This document shows positions 35,598-44,328 of a stretch of DNA of 64,000 nt, piece by piece. Positions within the stretch are counted from its first letter, which is position 1; the number at the start of each line of letters is the position of its first letter. This DNA comes from Halorhabdus rudnickae (lineage in GTDB: Archaea > Halobacteriota > Halobacteria > Halobacteriales > Haloarculaceae), in assembly GCF_900880625.1 (NCBI RefSeq), contig NZ_CAAHFB010000001.1:1860001-1924000 (forward strand). The letters are read 5' to 3'. Below the pieces are notes generated by a model, which saw only the letters and a program-made list of their open reading frames with translations, ran no database searches and was not told the DNA's origin. The position numbers and the translations under genes are program-made.

Positions 35598-36012
35598 GCC
35601 CCAGTTCCCGCGGTGAACGGCGAAGCGATGTTCATTCGAAAAGACGAAGCACTGGATTTCCGTGTCATGCTCAACGAGAGACGAACGGCACACATTGAAG
35701 ATCTCCCCCATACAGCATATCGTCCCCGGAGATCAGGGAGTGACTGTTCACTCAGGGCGATCGTCCTGACGTATCCGGGAGCATCCGCGAGATGGTCCGA
35801 CTCGTCGATCGAGAGTGAGATAGGCCCACCGAAACCTGACTGGACTCGATGAGTTACAACTGATTGAACTCATCGAAGAAGGGCACGCGAAACGACCGGT
35901 CGTGTGGTACGACGCGATCGACATCGATCTCCCGCTGGCGACACCGACGGGAGACTCCGAGGAAGCCACAGTCTGACTTCCACCGACGGCTGAAGCCGTG
36001 GGATTTCATCGC
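35598..36012 (+). pseudogene. Decayed coding region with an insertion-sequence-like hairpin at its end
   Basis: No intact gene lies here. Frame 35824-35976 reads LTGLDELQLIELIEEGHAKR and PVVWYDAIDIDLPLATP before a stop; this looks like a true protein end, but a TAG at 35821 closes it upstream and no start is present. A second frame just before it reads SIREMVRLVDRE, so the original gene seems broken by a frameshift. At 35986-35999 ACGGC-TGAA-GCCGT forms a 5-bp hairpin within CGACGGCTGAAGCCGTGGG, resembling the right ends of haloarchaeal IS200/IS605 elements. No transposase gene remains. Confidence 0.4.
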
Positions 36013-36121
36013 GAAACACGGTAACCGGTCTGCTACCCCTACACAGTCAGCCCATCCTTCGCAAACCGGGCGAGTATCAGGAGGTCGATGTTTTTTGTCG
36101 TCAAGGCGGCTGGTCGGACAC

Positions 36122-36535
36122 ATGAGCGACCTCCGCGAGTCGGTCAAGGGCATCGTTCACGAACCGACGCAGGTGTGCGACGACGGCGGGATCGACCTCA
36201 CCGTAACGGAAATCTATACCATCGAGGCCCCGGGACGCGTCGATTTCGGCGGTGGCGAACTCGAACCGGCAGCACTCGACCCCCATCCGCGAGTCTGGCG
36301 CAACGAGGACGACGACTACCAGTGGTGGCACCTCGAAGCCGGGACGTACCTGATTGAGTACAACGAATCGCTATCCGACACGGCACTGCTGCAGCCACGG
36401 ACGGAGATCCTCGAGCGTGGGGCGACTCATCCGACGGTCCGGATCGCCCAGCTGCCTCGCGTTCCACTCACGGTCGGCGAGGGTGGACTGCGCTTGAAAG
36501 CAAATGCACGCGTTTCGACGCTTCGCCCGGAATAG
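36122..36535 (+). CDS. dUTPase/dCTP deaminase-like protein
   Basis: A 137-residue protein of the trimeric dUTPase/Dcd fold. The late motif AGTYLIEYNESL and the strand pattern (TVTEIYTIEAPGRVDFGG, EILERGATHPTV) match short haloarchaeal members. The classical dUTPase motif III (YPGDYRG-like) is not evident, so the reaction cannot be named. It would fit nucleotide hygiene together with thyA and tmk, but they are far apart. The ATG at 36122 is the first that yields this start. Confidence 0.65.
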   Translation: MSDLRESVKGIVHEPTQVCDDGGIDLTVTEIYTIEAPGRVDFGGGELEPAALDPHPRVWRNEDDDYQWWHLEAGTYLIEYNESLSDTALLQPRTEILERGATHPTVRIAQLPRVPLTVGEGGLRLKANARVSTLRPE

Positions 36536-36605
36536 AGAGATGGTCCGTGCCGATCCCCTTTGGTCGATCGCTGCAGGCTGAGTGCCCGGCAGTGCTGCAG
36601 TGTGA

Positions 36606-37835
36606 TTACGTGAGTCGGTCCTTTGCGAACCGAGCGAGGATCGGGATGTCGCCAACGTGCAGTAGCTTCGCGATAGCCCGCCAGCTCCCCTTGTTTGCCC
36701 GGGCGAGTGTCGCGTCGTCGAGACCGTTGAGATCGGAAAGCAGCCGATCGTATCGCCCGTTTGGAGCCAGATAGAGCATGTCAGTCATCCGCAGCCGCGA
36801 GTCCATGCGAGGGGCGACCTCGCGATGCCAGAGTTTCCCGTAGAATGCCATCGCCTCGGCAGACGTGTCCGGCTCGTCGGGCGTCAGCGACTGATCGGCG
36901 GTGACCGCGGCGGCGCGACCGGACTTCATCCCGTTGTGTATTCCCTCGCCCCACAGTGGATCGATCGACGGGACCGTGTCCCCGATCGCCATGAAGCTGT
37001 CCGTACTCATTCCGCCGGGCGGCTGAATGTGAGCCGACCCGCGGTGCTGGCGCCCCTCGATTTTCGTCGCGTCGGCGAAGCGTGGATCGGTATCGATCCA
37101 GTGCTCGAGGTAGCCGTCGATGGTTCGATCGGCCGTAGCGTAGCGCTGGTAACTCCCGTTGTTGATGTAACAGATCCCGACCTTGGCAGTGTCCTCGCCG
37201 GTGTGAAAGACCCAGGCGTACCCACCGGGGGCGTACTCGTGGTCTAGCCGGAGCATTATCGCGTCGTGGAGGTCGGCATAGCCCGGGGCATCGAGGTCGA
37301 CGCCGTCCATCTCGAACTCGACGCCGATGGCGTGTCGGTCCCGCTCAAGGTCCGAGATGCCCAGCTCCGAGGCGATAGGGGCCGCCGGCCCGGTCGCGTC
37401 GACGACGATGTCAGCACGAATGTCCTCCGAGCCATTGTACCGGACGCCATCGACGTCTCCACCCTCCATGATCGGTCCCGAGACGCGCGCGTCGAATCGG
37501 TACTCGGCACCCTGTTGGCGACCGTCCTCGACGAGGTACTGCTTGAACGCACCGAAATCGAGGACGGCACCAGTCTGTTCCTGCCGAAGGAACTCGTTGG
37601 GTGACTCGATCACGACACTGTCGGTGAACTGCATCACCACGTCGTCCGGGATGCCAAAGGAGGACAACATCGACGGGAAAGTCCCGCCAGTGGACTTGTT
37701 GCTCGCACGCGGGAACTCGGCTTCGGCTTCCGTCTCGAGGACCACCACGTCGTAGCCGCGCCGCCCGAGATCGCGGGCAGCCTGCGCGCCGGCGGGCCCA
37801 GCACCCGCGATCGCCACGTCGTAACGCTCGGTCAT
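36606..37835 (-). CDS. Geranylgeranyl reductase family flavoprotein (archaeal lipid saturation)
   Basis: A 409-residue FAD enzyme. The dinucleotide motif YDVAIAGAGPAGAQAARDLG opens the protein, the family PxxxxC-like segment is here SNKSTGGTFPSML (no Cys), and FMAIGDTVPSIDPLWGEGIHN is the second flavin motif. Such enzymes reduce the double bonds in geranylgeranyl chains of membrane lipids. The C-terminus (LLHVGDIPILARFAKDRLT) is typical. It is divergent from the htpX gene. Confidence 0.85.
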   Translation of the reverse strand: MTERYDVAIAGAGPAGAQAARDLGRRGYDVVVLETEAEAEFPRASNKSTGGTFPSMLSSFGIPDDVVMQFTDSVVIESPNEFLRQEQTGAVLDFGAFKQYLVEDGRQQGAEYRFDARVSGPIMEGGDVDGVRYNGSEDIRADIVVDATGPAAPIASELGISDLERDRHAIGVEFEMDGVDLDAPGYADLHDAIMLRLDHEYAPGGYAWVFHTGEDTAKVGICYINNGSYQRYATADRTIDGYLEHWIDTDPRFADATKIEGRQHRGSAHIQPPGGMSTDSFMAIGDTVPSIDPLWGEGIHNGMKSGRAAAVTADQSLTPDEPDTSAEAMAFYGKLWHREVAPRMDSRLRMTDMLYLAPNGRYDRLLSDLNGLDDATLARANKGSWRAIAKLLHVGDIPILARFAKDRLT

Positions 37836-37970
37836 ATACGTCCATCCGGCGTCGCCCTAAAGAGTGTTCTTACCTGGACCCCCAATATTGGGGGGAAAGA
37901 AGACATCCAAGTAACACGGTTGGGGTACCACCCGGAGAGATTTTCTTCGCCGACACCCTACGCCCACTGT

Positions 37971-38852
37971 ATGCAGTGGCAACCAGACTGGGGGTTGCGC
38001 GGGCGCATGTTCGTGACAATGTTCCTGTTGTTCGTCCTCTACATCGTGTTCGTCGGGATCCTTGCGAGCGCCGGCGTTGGTCTGCTGGGAATCGTCGTGG
38101 TGATGGGGCTGTTCTCGTTCGGACAACTGTTCTTCAGCGACAAACTCGCTCTGCGGAGCATGGGTGCAAAGCATGTTGACGAGAACGAGTACCCCGAACT
38201 CCACCGCAGCGTCTCCCGACTGTCCCAGCAAGCCGACCTGCCCAAACCCGACGTGGCGGTCGCCGATGCCTCGGTCCCCAACGCCTTCGCCACCGGACGC
38301 TCGAAGAGCAACGCCACCGTCTGCGTGACGACGGGGATCATGCAGACGCTCGACCAGGACGAACTGGAGGGCGTCCTCGCTCACGAACTCGCCCACATCA
38401 AGAACCGCGATGTCGTGGTGATGACGATCGCCTCGTTCCTCTCGACGATCGCGTTCATGATCGTCCGCTGGGGCTGGCTGTTCGCCGGCGGACGCAACCG
38501 TCGCCAGGGCGGTGGGGGAATCGTCGTCGCCATTCTCGCCTCGGTCCTGGTGTGGATCGTCTCCTACGTGTTGATCCGGGCGCTCTCGCGCTATCGGGAG
38601 TATGCGGCCGACCGCGGCGGCGCGATCATTTCCGGACAACCTTCGGCACTGGCTTCCGCGCTGGCGAAAATCGACAACCGGATGGATCGCGTCCCACAGG
38701 AGGACCTGCGCAGCCAGTCGGAGATGAACGCCTTCTTCATCATCCCCATCTCGAAGGGGATGATCGGCCAACTATTCCGGACCCATCCCTCGACGGAGAA
38801 ACGCATCGATCGGCTACAGGAACTCGAGCGCGAGATGGAAACGTCGTTTTGA
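37971..38852 (+). CDS. htpX: HtpX-type membrane zinc metalloprotease (M48)
   Basis: A 293-residue membrane protease for protein quality control. Two N-terminal helices (about 12-55), the zinc motif HELAH (138-142) with IKNRD, two further helices and the third ligand region SRYREYAADRGG match HtpX. The C-terminal TEKRIDRLQELE is conserved. It is one of two HtpX paralogues in the window (see 42651). The ATG at 37971 gives the normal short N-terminus. Confidence 0.9.
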   Translation: MQWQPDWGLRGRMFVTMFLLFVLYIVFVGILASAGVGLLGIVVVMGLFSFGQLFFSDKLALRSMGAKHVDENEYPELHRSVSRLSQQADLPKPDVAVADASVPNAFATGRSKSNATVCVTTGIMQTLDQDELEGVLAHELAHIKNRDVVVMTIASFLSTIAFMIVRWGWLFAGGRNRRQGGGGIVVAILASVLVWIVSYVLIRALSRYREYAADRGGAIISGQPSALASALAKIDNRMDRVPQEDLRSQSEMNAFFIIPISKGMIGQLFRTHPSTEKRIDRLQELEREMETSF

Positions 38853-38867
38853 GGGTTCTGAGTCCGA

Positions 38868-39416
38868 TCACGGGAGTTCGCTGGTCACCTCAACAAGTGC
38901 CGATTCGCTCCGCCAGCGGGGGAGTCGTCTCTCCCGGTCGAACAACTCGAGGACACCGTTTTGCATCCATCCGAATGGGTGGCCCTCGTCGTCATACTCC
39001 CGTTTGAGGACGTGACTCTTCGAAAAGTATTCGACTGTCCCCACGAGGAGACCTTGGTCGACGAGAAAGTCCCTTGGCTCCATCTCGGCGACGCCTACGA
39101 GATAGGTGACGACATCGGCGATCAGGCAGAACTACTAGATGCTGTTGTCCCTCACCCCACGAATATCGATCACCGGAAGGCGTAAGCATCGGAGCGTTCG
39201 GTTCAGCCTGTCCACGACGAGATTTAACCGCCGGATCGGCTCCCGGTCGTAGTTCCCGAGCACGAAATACGACCAATCGGTCTCGTATACTGGTGTGGGT
39301 TCGCTCAGTGCGTGCAGTATCTCCTCGTTGTCAACCAGTGTGATTGACACCTGCTCTAGTCGCTCCCTCGCACTCGTGAGAAGCTCGTCAGGGACGGGCG
39401 ATTCCCTGTCGGCCAT
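38868..39416 (-). pseudogene. Conserved-looking gene with two consecutive in-frame TAG codons
   Basis: One minus-strand frame runs from ATG 39416 to the stop at 38868 but is crossed by TAG-TAG at 39132-39137. Before them it reads PIRRLNLVVDRLNRTLRCLR and VIDIRGVRDNSI; after them FCLIADVVTYLVGVAEMEPR and DFLVDQGLLVGTVEYFSKSH. Both halves have normal composition, so a 183-codon gene was probably interrupted recently. An ATG at 39083 could restart translation of the second half. No domain is recognised. Confidence 0.55.
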
Positions 39417-39598
39417 ATCGAAGCGATTCCGGGAGTAAGGTATACTTCCCATTATTTCGATGACACAATTCAGACACATTACGTTCTTCCGAAGAGTTTG
39501 CTCTTATGATTTACTCTGAGATGGTTTATCCCAGAGCGAACTACTTCCCGTATCGTCACAAAGGAAAGCACAGGAGTGTGAATCTGGGGACTGTTGAC

Positions 39599-39686
39599 GA
39601 CGCGAACGCGCGATAACTCGTCCATTTCGCCACACAGAAGACGCGAACGCGCGATAACTCGTCCATTTCGCCACACAGAAGACGCG
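39599..39686. repeat. 41-bp direct tandem repeat
   Basis: Unit 1 is 39599-39639, unit 2 is 39640-39680, and the first six bases of a third copy (GACGCG) follow. The two full copies are identical. Each unit contains GACGCGAACGCGCGATAACT. This is a recent local duplication next to a broken HTH gene; no spacers exist, so it is not a CRISPR array. Confidence 0.9.
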
Positions 39687-39688
39687 AT

Positions 39689-40114
39689 TTGCGATCATCA
39701 GCAACACCCTGCAACATCCCGAGAGACTTCTCTCGGCGTGCGAACTCGAGCAACTCGACCGTCAGCGAGGCCACGGTCTACAAACACGTCCAGAAGCTGA
39801 TTGACGCCGGGATCGTCGAAGAAGTCGCCCGCGTAGACGACGAACGCCGACAGGACCATCCCTGGGAATTCTACGGCCTCACCGACGATGGATGGGCGTT
39901 CATCGAGAGGCACAGCTCACACCCAGCCGAAGAGAGACTTCGGCAAATCTACGAGACGATCACGGACAAGCCCGAGAAGATGGTCAAATACGAGAACGCT
40001 CCGCATCCCGACGCTCGGGAGCAGTCGTTCAATTTATATTTTCGTATATGGCTCGATCGCCCGTCTGGTGACTACCCAATCACTCCTCAACGAGTGCCTC
40101 GAGCAGTGGGTTGA
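39689..40114 (+). pseudogene. Frameshifted winged-helix regulator relic
   Basis: The frame from about 39760 encodes STVSEATVYKHVQKLIDAGI and WEFYGLTDDGWAFIERH, a winged-helix domain of the haloarchaeal phage/plasmid type, then RLRQIYETITDKPEKMVKYE. The matching N-terminal helix is in another frame (ISNTLQHPERLLSACELEQL, about 39690-39755), so a shift of one base separates the two. No start fits the in-frame N-terminus. It lies directly behind the tandem repeat. Confidence 0.5.
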
Positions 40115-40140
40115 GGTTGTAGGCCTCTAGCCGCTGGCAG
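40080..40140 (-). pseudogene. Relic of an lrp 3' end
   Basis: On the minus strand this reads CQRLEAYNLNPLLEALVEE and a stop, almost the same as the last residues of the intact Lrp gene at 40972-41457 (SQRALEAYELDTLLEELVEE). The DNA of the two copies aligns over about 60 bases with roughly 80 percent identity, and homology stops at 40140. It marks one edge of an insertion or unequal exchange. Confidence 0.6.
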
Positions 40141-40143
40141 ACC

Positions 40144-40659
40144 TTATCCGTCGCTCGCGTCGATTGGGAGTTTCTCTCGAACCCTGACAACGCCACCCTC
40201 TGGATCAAGTTTGTCCCCGGTGAAGTGCTGGTATGCGACATCAGGGTTCACACTTGAATATTCATGGTGAGCGTACACGTCAACGCTGTCGTCATCTCCG
40301 GAGAAAATCATCACGTGAAGTTGGTACTCCACTCGAGGATCTTCCCGATAGACCCACGATCCGATTTCGGGTTCTCCATTGCGTGTTTTCAATCGCGACA
40401 AAAGGTTTCGAATAAATCCTTCATCTTCGAGAAGATCTTCGACCTCATCTGGCGGCTGGTGAATTGTGCCTGCGAACTCGTCGTCGTCAATGGAACGTGG
40501 CGCGGCACGACTCGCGACCGAACCGGCCCATCGTGAGACCTTTTGGCGGATGGTTTCTGCCAGGCCACCAAACCGTCTCACAGCCCACCGAAATGGTTGT
40601 TTGTAGGTGACGACGTACCCGAACGTCGCAAAGACCTTAGCCATTCCCTCACTGACCAT
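40144..40659 (-). CDS. Hypothetical protein, unknown
   Basis: A 171-residue soluble protein. The N-terminal third is basic (FRWAVRRFGGLAETIRQKVS), the rest acidic with RVEYQLHVMIFSGDDDSVDV and AHHEYSSVNPDVAYQHFTGD. No domain is recognised. An ATG at 40644 is a possible alternative start. It is enclosed between the lrp relic and the intact lrp, in a region of decayed genes, and has more AT-rich codons than its surroundings. Confidence 0.45.
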   Translation of the reverse strand: MVSEGMAKVFATFGYVVTYKQPFRWAVRRFGGLAETIRQKVSRWAGSVASRAAPRSIDDDEFAGTIHQPPDEVEDLLEDEGFIRNLLSRLKTRNGEPEIGSWVYREDPRVEYQLHVMIFSGDDDSVDVYAHHEYSSVNPDVAYQHFTGDKLDPEGGVVRVREKLPIDASDG

Positions 40660-40971
40660 ATGCAACGGAACAGTACCCGCGTCATGAAGATTTGGGAGCG
40701 GGAGGAAGATACTGACATTGCCTCAGACATGAAATAGATCATCTACGCGCACGAACAGGATGGCCACAAACAGCCACGACAGCGGGGCACGGTTCGAAAT
40801 TACGGACCTGCCCGCAAGCGGTTGATAGAGCTTGTACCGGCATCTATCGAGGTCGTCCGAGTACAGTAGAGATTGGCGGTGAGTCAATATCCGAGTCGAC
40901 TCATTTCAGATCAAAAACACTGATTCCGCCTCTCTCCCCCGTCGTCGGTCTCCTCGAGAAGTTCTTCGGCG
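40660..40971. other. Gene-poor interval, possible decayed ORF
   Basis: No intact gene. A plus-strand frame from ATG 40684 reads MKIWEREEDTDIASDMK, meets TAG at 40735, then continues without break through IIYAHEQDGHKQPRQRGTVR and RNYGPARKRLIELVPAS to a stop at 40867. This could be a remnant of a small protein. The right part holds the terminator side of lrp and no features. Confidence 0.3.
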
Positions 40972-41457
40972 TCACTCCTCGACGAGTTCCTCGAGTAGCG
41001 TGTCGAGTTCGTAGGCCTCTAAGGCCCGCTGGCTGTCCTGCAGCGTCGAGATGACGAACGTCGAGTTCGTCCGTTCGACCTCTTCTAAGGCCTCGAAGTC
41101 GCTGATGAGCCGTTCGACCATGTCCGAATCGGTGAGGTGGGCGATCACGATGAAGTCCGTCTCGCCCATCGTCAGGTAGACCTGGGTGACGCCCTCGATC
41201 GCACGGAACTTCTCGGCGACGGCGTCGTAGGTCCCACTGTACTCGGCCAAAACTTCGACGATGACAGTCACCCCCAGCCCGAGCGCGTCCAGGTCGATAT
41301 CGTTCAAGTCGTTCTCGATCACGCCGTCCTCCCGGAGGTTGTTGAGACGATAGTGGATCGTCGAGACGGGAATGTCCGTCTCCTCGTGGAGGCGTTCCGG
41401 GCTGTCGGTCCCGAGATCAGCGATCGCTTTCAGTATCCGCACGTCGCGTTCGTCCAT
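40972..41457 (-). CDS. Lrp/AsnC family transcriptional regulator
   Basis: A 161-residue regulator with an N-terminal helix-turn-helix (MDERDVRILKAIADLG, then IPVSTIHYRLNNLREDG) and a C-terminal ligand/oligomerisation domain (VTVIVEVLAEYSGTYDAVAE, TQVYLTMGETDFIVIAHLTD). It is divergent from the EamA transporter at 41625, and such pairs often have the regulator control the exporter. The start at 41457 is the ATG that puts the helix at the N-terminus. Confidence 0.88.
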   Translation of the reverse strand: MDERDVRILKAIADLGTDSPERLHEETDIPVSTIHYRLNNLREDGVIENDLNDIDLDALGLGVTVIVEVLAEYSGTYDAVAEKFRAIEGVTQVYLTMGETDFIVIAHLTDSDMVERLISDFEALEEVERTNSTFVISTLQDSQRALEAYELDTLLEELVEE

Positions 41458-41624
41458 GCGTGGCACGGTCGGCGGTGATCGGTAAGTATGCTCCGCTCCA
41501 CCGGACCAAGCCACAGGACACCCACCGGATAGGAATATATCGAACGATAGATTATCTCCAAGCATATTGTTGAACTCAATTTCAGAATACGTTAGATTCT
41601 TATATCTACCTACAGCAATACTAG

Positions 41625-42587
41625 ATGATGCGATCGAAATCTCTCATACTCTCGCTGGTGGTCGGCATCCTCTGGGGAAGTTCGTTCCTCGCGATCGAGG
41701 TGGGACTGTCGTACTTCCCGCCGTTGTTGTTCGCCGGGTTGCGCTACGCGCTGGTCGGCGCGGTCGTGCTTGCATTTGCCGCTGTGCTGGTGCGTCGGTG
41801 GTATCCGCGGTCGCTCGCCGATGTCGGCTGTGTCCTCGTCGCCGGTGGGTTCATGATCGCTGGCCATCACGCCTTTCTTTATCTGGGCATGGAGCACGTC
41901 CCGGGCGCAGTCGCGGCGATCGTCGTTAGTCTCTCGCCAGCGTTGACGGCCGTCTTCGCGAGCGCGTTGCTACCGGACAGCGACCTCACCGCGGTGCAGG
42001 TCGCGGGACTGCTCGTCGGTCTCGCCGGCGTCGTCGTCATCTCCGACGTGGGCGTGAACACGGTCGCGAGTGCGAATCTGGTCGGAATCGGGCTCGTCGT
42101 GCTCGCCACGCTGAGCTTCGCGCTGGGGTCGGTCGCGACGCGACCACTCCGGACGGATCTCTCTGCCGTCGCACTCCAGGGCTGGGCGATGCTTCTCGGG
42201 TCCGGACTGCTCGGCCTGACCAGCTACGCGACCGGCGAGTCCGTCGAGACGATCGTCTGGACGCCGCTGTCGGCCGCCTCACTGGCCTTTCTCGTCGTCG
42301 GCCCCGGGATCGTCGCCTTCTCGCTTTACTTCAGTCTCCTCGATCGGATCGGCCCGACCGAGAGCAATTTGATCGTCTACCTCGAACCGGTCGTCGCGAC
42401 GCTGCTGAGCTGGCTGGTACTCGGCGAGGTGATCGACTCGACGACGGTCGCCGGCTTTCTCGCCATCTTCGCCGGATTCCTGCTGGTGAAACACCGGTCG
42501 CTGCTGCCCTCCTGGCGCCGGGTTCGCGATAGGGTGGGATCGACGAACCCCGAAACCGGATCGACCACGTTCGAGAAGTCGGATTGA
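41625..42587 (+). CDS. EamA-family (DMT) transporter
   Basis: A 320-residue protein with ten predicted membrane helices in two EamA repeats (about 8-140 and 150-295). Markers are GILWGSSFLAIEVGLSYFPP, AGHHAFLYLGMEHVPGAVAA and PTESNLIVYLEPVVATLLSW. Members export amino acids or other metabolites. TTATATCT about 25 bases before the ATG suggests a leaderless transcript. The lrp gene diverges from the same interval, which hints at control by it. Confidence 0.88.
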   Translation: MMRSKSLILSLVVGILWGSSFLAIEVGLSYFPPLLFAGLRYALVGAVVLAFAAVLVRRWYPRSLADVGCVLVAGGFMIAGHHAFLYLGMEHVPGAVAAIVVSLSPALTAVFASALLPDSDLTAVQVAGLLVGLAGVVVISDVGVNTVASANLVGIGLVVLATLSFALGSVATRPLRTDLSAVALQGWAMLLGSGLLGLTSYATGESVETIVWTPLSAASLAFLVVGPGIVAFSLYFSLLDRIGPTESNLIVYLEPVVATLLSWLVLGEVIDSTTVAGFLAIFAGFLLVKHRSLLPSWRRVRDRVGSTNPETGSTTFEKSD

Positions 42588-42650
42588 GCTGACGAGACTC
42601 GGCTCGCCCCTAGCGCAGGGTTCTTTTTCGTGTCATTCTAACATAGAGTT

Positions 42651-43541
42651 ATGGCGTGGCGACGCGACCGGCGACTGACGCGTCGGATGGTCCTGGCGCT
42701 CGTGCTCGCGACGGCCGGTTACGGTGCGTTCTGTGGCCTGATCGGACTGCTGTTGCCGTGGCGTGTCGCCGCGGTCGTCTTTGTCCTCGTCGTGATCGTT
42801 CTCATGATTTTGGTCCAGGAAGCGGACCGGCTGACCTACTACATGACGAAGGCGATCGCCATCGACCGGGAGGATCATCCGGCGTTGTTTGACACCGTCG
42901 ATCGCCTGGCTCAGCAGGCGGACATGCCGCGGCCGCCGGTTGCCGTAATCCCGAGCGACGAGCCGAACGCCCTCTCGGCTGGCACAGGCGATCGAACAGT
43001 CATCTGTGTCACGCTCGGGCTCTTGAAGACCCTCGATGACGACGAACTCGAGGCGGTGCTGGCCCACGAATTGGCCCACTGCAAGAACGGCGATTCAACG
43101 GTGCTGACAGTGGCGGGTTTCCCGACGACGGTGGCGCTGCTCACACTGTCGGGGAGTCTCGAACGAATGAACGGATTCGCGCTCATCCTGGGATATATCG
43201 GGCTCGTGATCGTCCTCGCGATCGTCTCGCTGGCCTTGCTGGTGGTGAGCCTCCCCGGGACACTCGTATTAGCGCGCTACCGGGAGTACGCGGCTGATCG
43301 CGGTGCAGTCGCGATCACGGGCAAGCCCGTCGCGCTCGCGGAGGCGCTTGCGACGCTGCACCGCCGCGAACAGCGACCGGATGAAGACCTCCGGTCGATC
43401 GCGGGGCTCAACGCCTTCTGTATCGTCCCAAGCGGAACAGGACTGCTGGCGCTGCCCTGGACGCATCCGCCCGTGGCAAAGCGGATTCGACAGCTTCGGG
43501 AGTTGCAAGCCGACTTCGAGCGTGGATCTGCCGACGACTAA
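42651..43541 (+). CDS. Second HtpX-like membrane metalloprotease (M48)
   Basis: A 296-residue paralogue of the protein at 37971. Two N-terminal helices, HELAH (139-143, AHELAHCKNGD), two more helices and YREYAADRGAVAITGKPVAL are present. The loop after the zinc site differs and lacks the glycine-rich stretch of the other copy. It lies 69 bases before pspAB on the same strand. In haloarchaea these two genes are often neighbours, so they may act together in membrane stress. Confidence 0.88.
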   Translation: MAWRRDRRLTRRMVLALVLATAGYGAFCGLIGLLLPWRVAAVVFVLVVIVLMILVQEADRLTYYMTKAIAIDREDHPALFDTVDRLAQQADMPRPPVAVIPSDEPNALSAGTGDRTVICVTLGLLKTLDDDELEAVLAHELAHCKNGDSTVLTVAGFPTTVALLTLSGSLERMNGFALILGYIGLVIVLAIVSLALLVVSLPGTLVLARYREYAADRGAVAITGKPVALAEALATLHRREQRPDEDLRSIAGLNAFCIVPSGTGLLALPWTHPPVAKRIRQLRELQADFERGSADD

Positions 43542-43610
43542 CCGTCGCATGCACGCGATCTGCGTGCGTGATCCCGCGATGCATAAGTGCGTACCGGGGG
43601 AACAGACCGT

Positions 43611-44243
43611 ATGGGACTGCTCGACGGCATCAAGTCCGCCCTGGGGCTGAAAGCCGAAGCCGATGCAACCCGCGATGCCGATCCCGAGGACCTCTTCGGG
43701 ATGAGCACTGCCTACGTGACGATGGAGGCGGATTTGGGCTACGAGCCCGGGGGCGAGGCGGCGCTGTGTTTCTCTGACGTCGACAGTACCGACTTCCAGG
43801 ACGCCATCGAAGAGGTACACCAGATTTTGGCTGCGGGCGAGGTCGAGACGGGGACGACCGCGGAGTTCGTCGAGGACGCCCACGGCTACACCTGGGTCGT
43901 CCTCGAAGACGACGACGTCGAGGACCTGATCACGAGCGTCCACTTCGCCGCCGATACCCTCGTCGAGAACGGCTACGGCTCGCGGCTGCTCGCGGCCGTC
44001 TTCGCCTTCAGCGATCCCGACGATGCGACCGGATGGGACGACAGTGAGCGGTACGTCTACTGGGTGTACTCGTTCCGTCGAGGATCGTACTATCCCTTCG
44101 CGCCGGAGCCAGGCGAACGCGAACGCGACGCCACTGCGGAGTTCAAACTCCAGAGCGTACTGGACGGCGAACTCGACCTCGAAGACGACGAAGCCTACTG
44201 GTATCCACTGTGGCCCGAAGACGAGGGCCACCCCTGGGAGTGA
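43611..44243 (+). CDS. pspAB: PspA-associated protein PspAB
   Basis: A 210-residue soluble acidic protein starting MGLLDGIKSALGLKAEADAT, with DLFGMSTAYVTMEADLGYEP, SVHFAADTLVENGYGSRLLA and the C-terminal EDDEAYWYPLWPEDEGHPWE. These blocks match the haloarchaeal PspAB family, named for its link to the phage-shock protein PspA. Its role is not biochemically defined. It follows the M48 protease gene. Confidence 0.8.
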   Translation: MGLLDGIKSALGLKAEADATRDADPEDLFGMSTAYVTMEADLGYEPGGEAALCFSDVDSTDFQDAIEEVHQILAAGEVETGTTAEFVEDAHGYTWVVLEDDDVEDLITSVHFAADTLVENGYGSRLLAAVFAFSDPDDATGWDDSERYVYWVYSFRRGSYYPFAPEPGERERDATAEFKLQSVLDGELDLEDDEAYWYPLWPEDEGHPWE

Positions 44244-44283
44244 CCGCTACGGCACGTTCGCTCTGCCCCGAGAATTATTACTT

Positions 44284-44328
44284 CCCGAGCAATCGCTCTA
44301 CCTTACTGCTCTGAGAGCAATCGCTCTA
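44284..44328. repeat. Short direct repeat at the end of tmk
   Basis: GAGCAATCGCTCTACC occurs just beyond the tmk stop (about 44287-44302) and again inside its last codons (about 44313-44328), 26 bases apart. The copy in the gene encodes the end VERLLSEQ. It looks like a small tandem duplication that altered the C-terminus. Confidence 0.5.

Noticed and set aside
39599-39686. CRISPR array
   Set aside because: The copies are tandem without spacers and there are no cas genes nearby.
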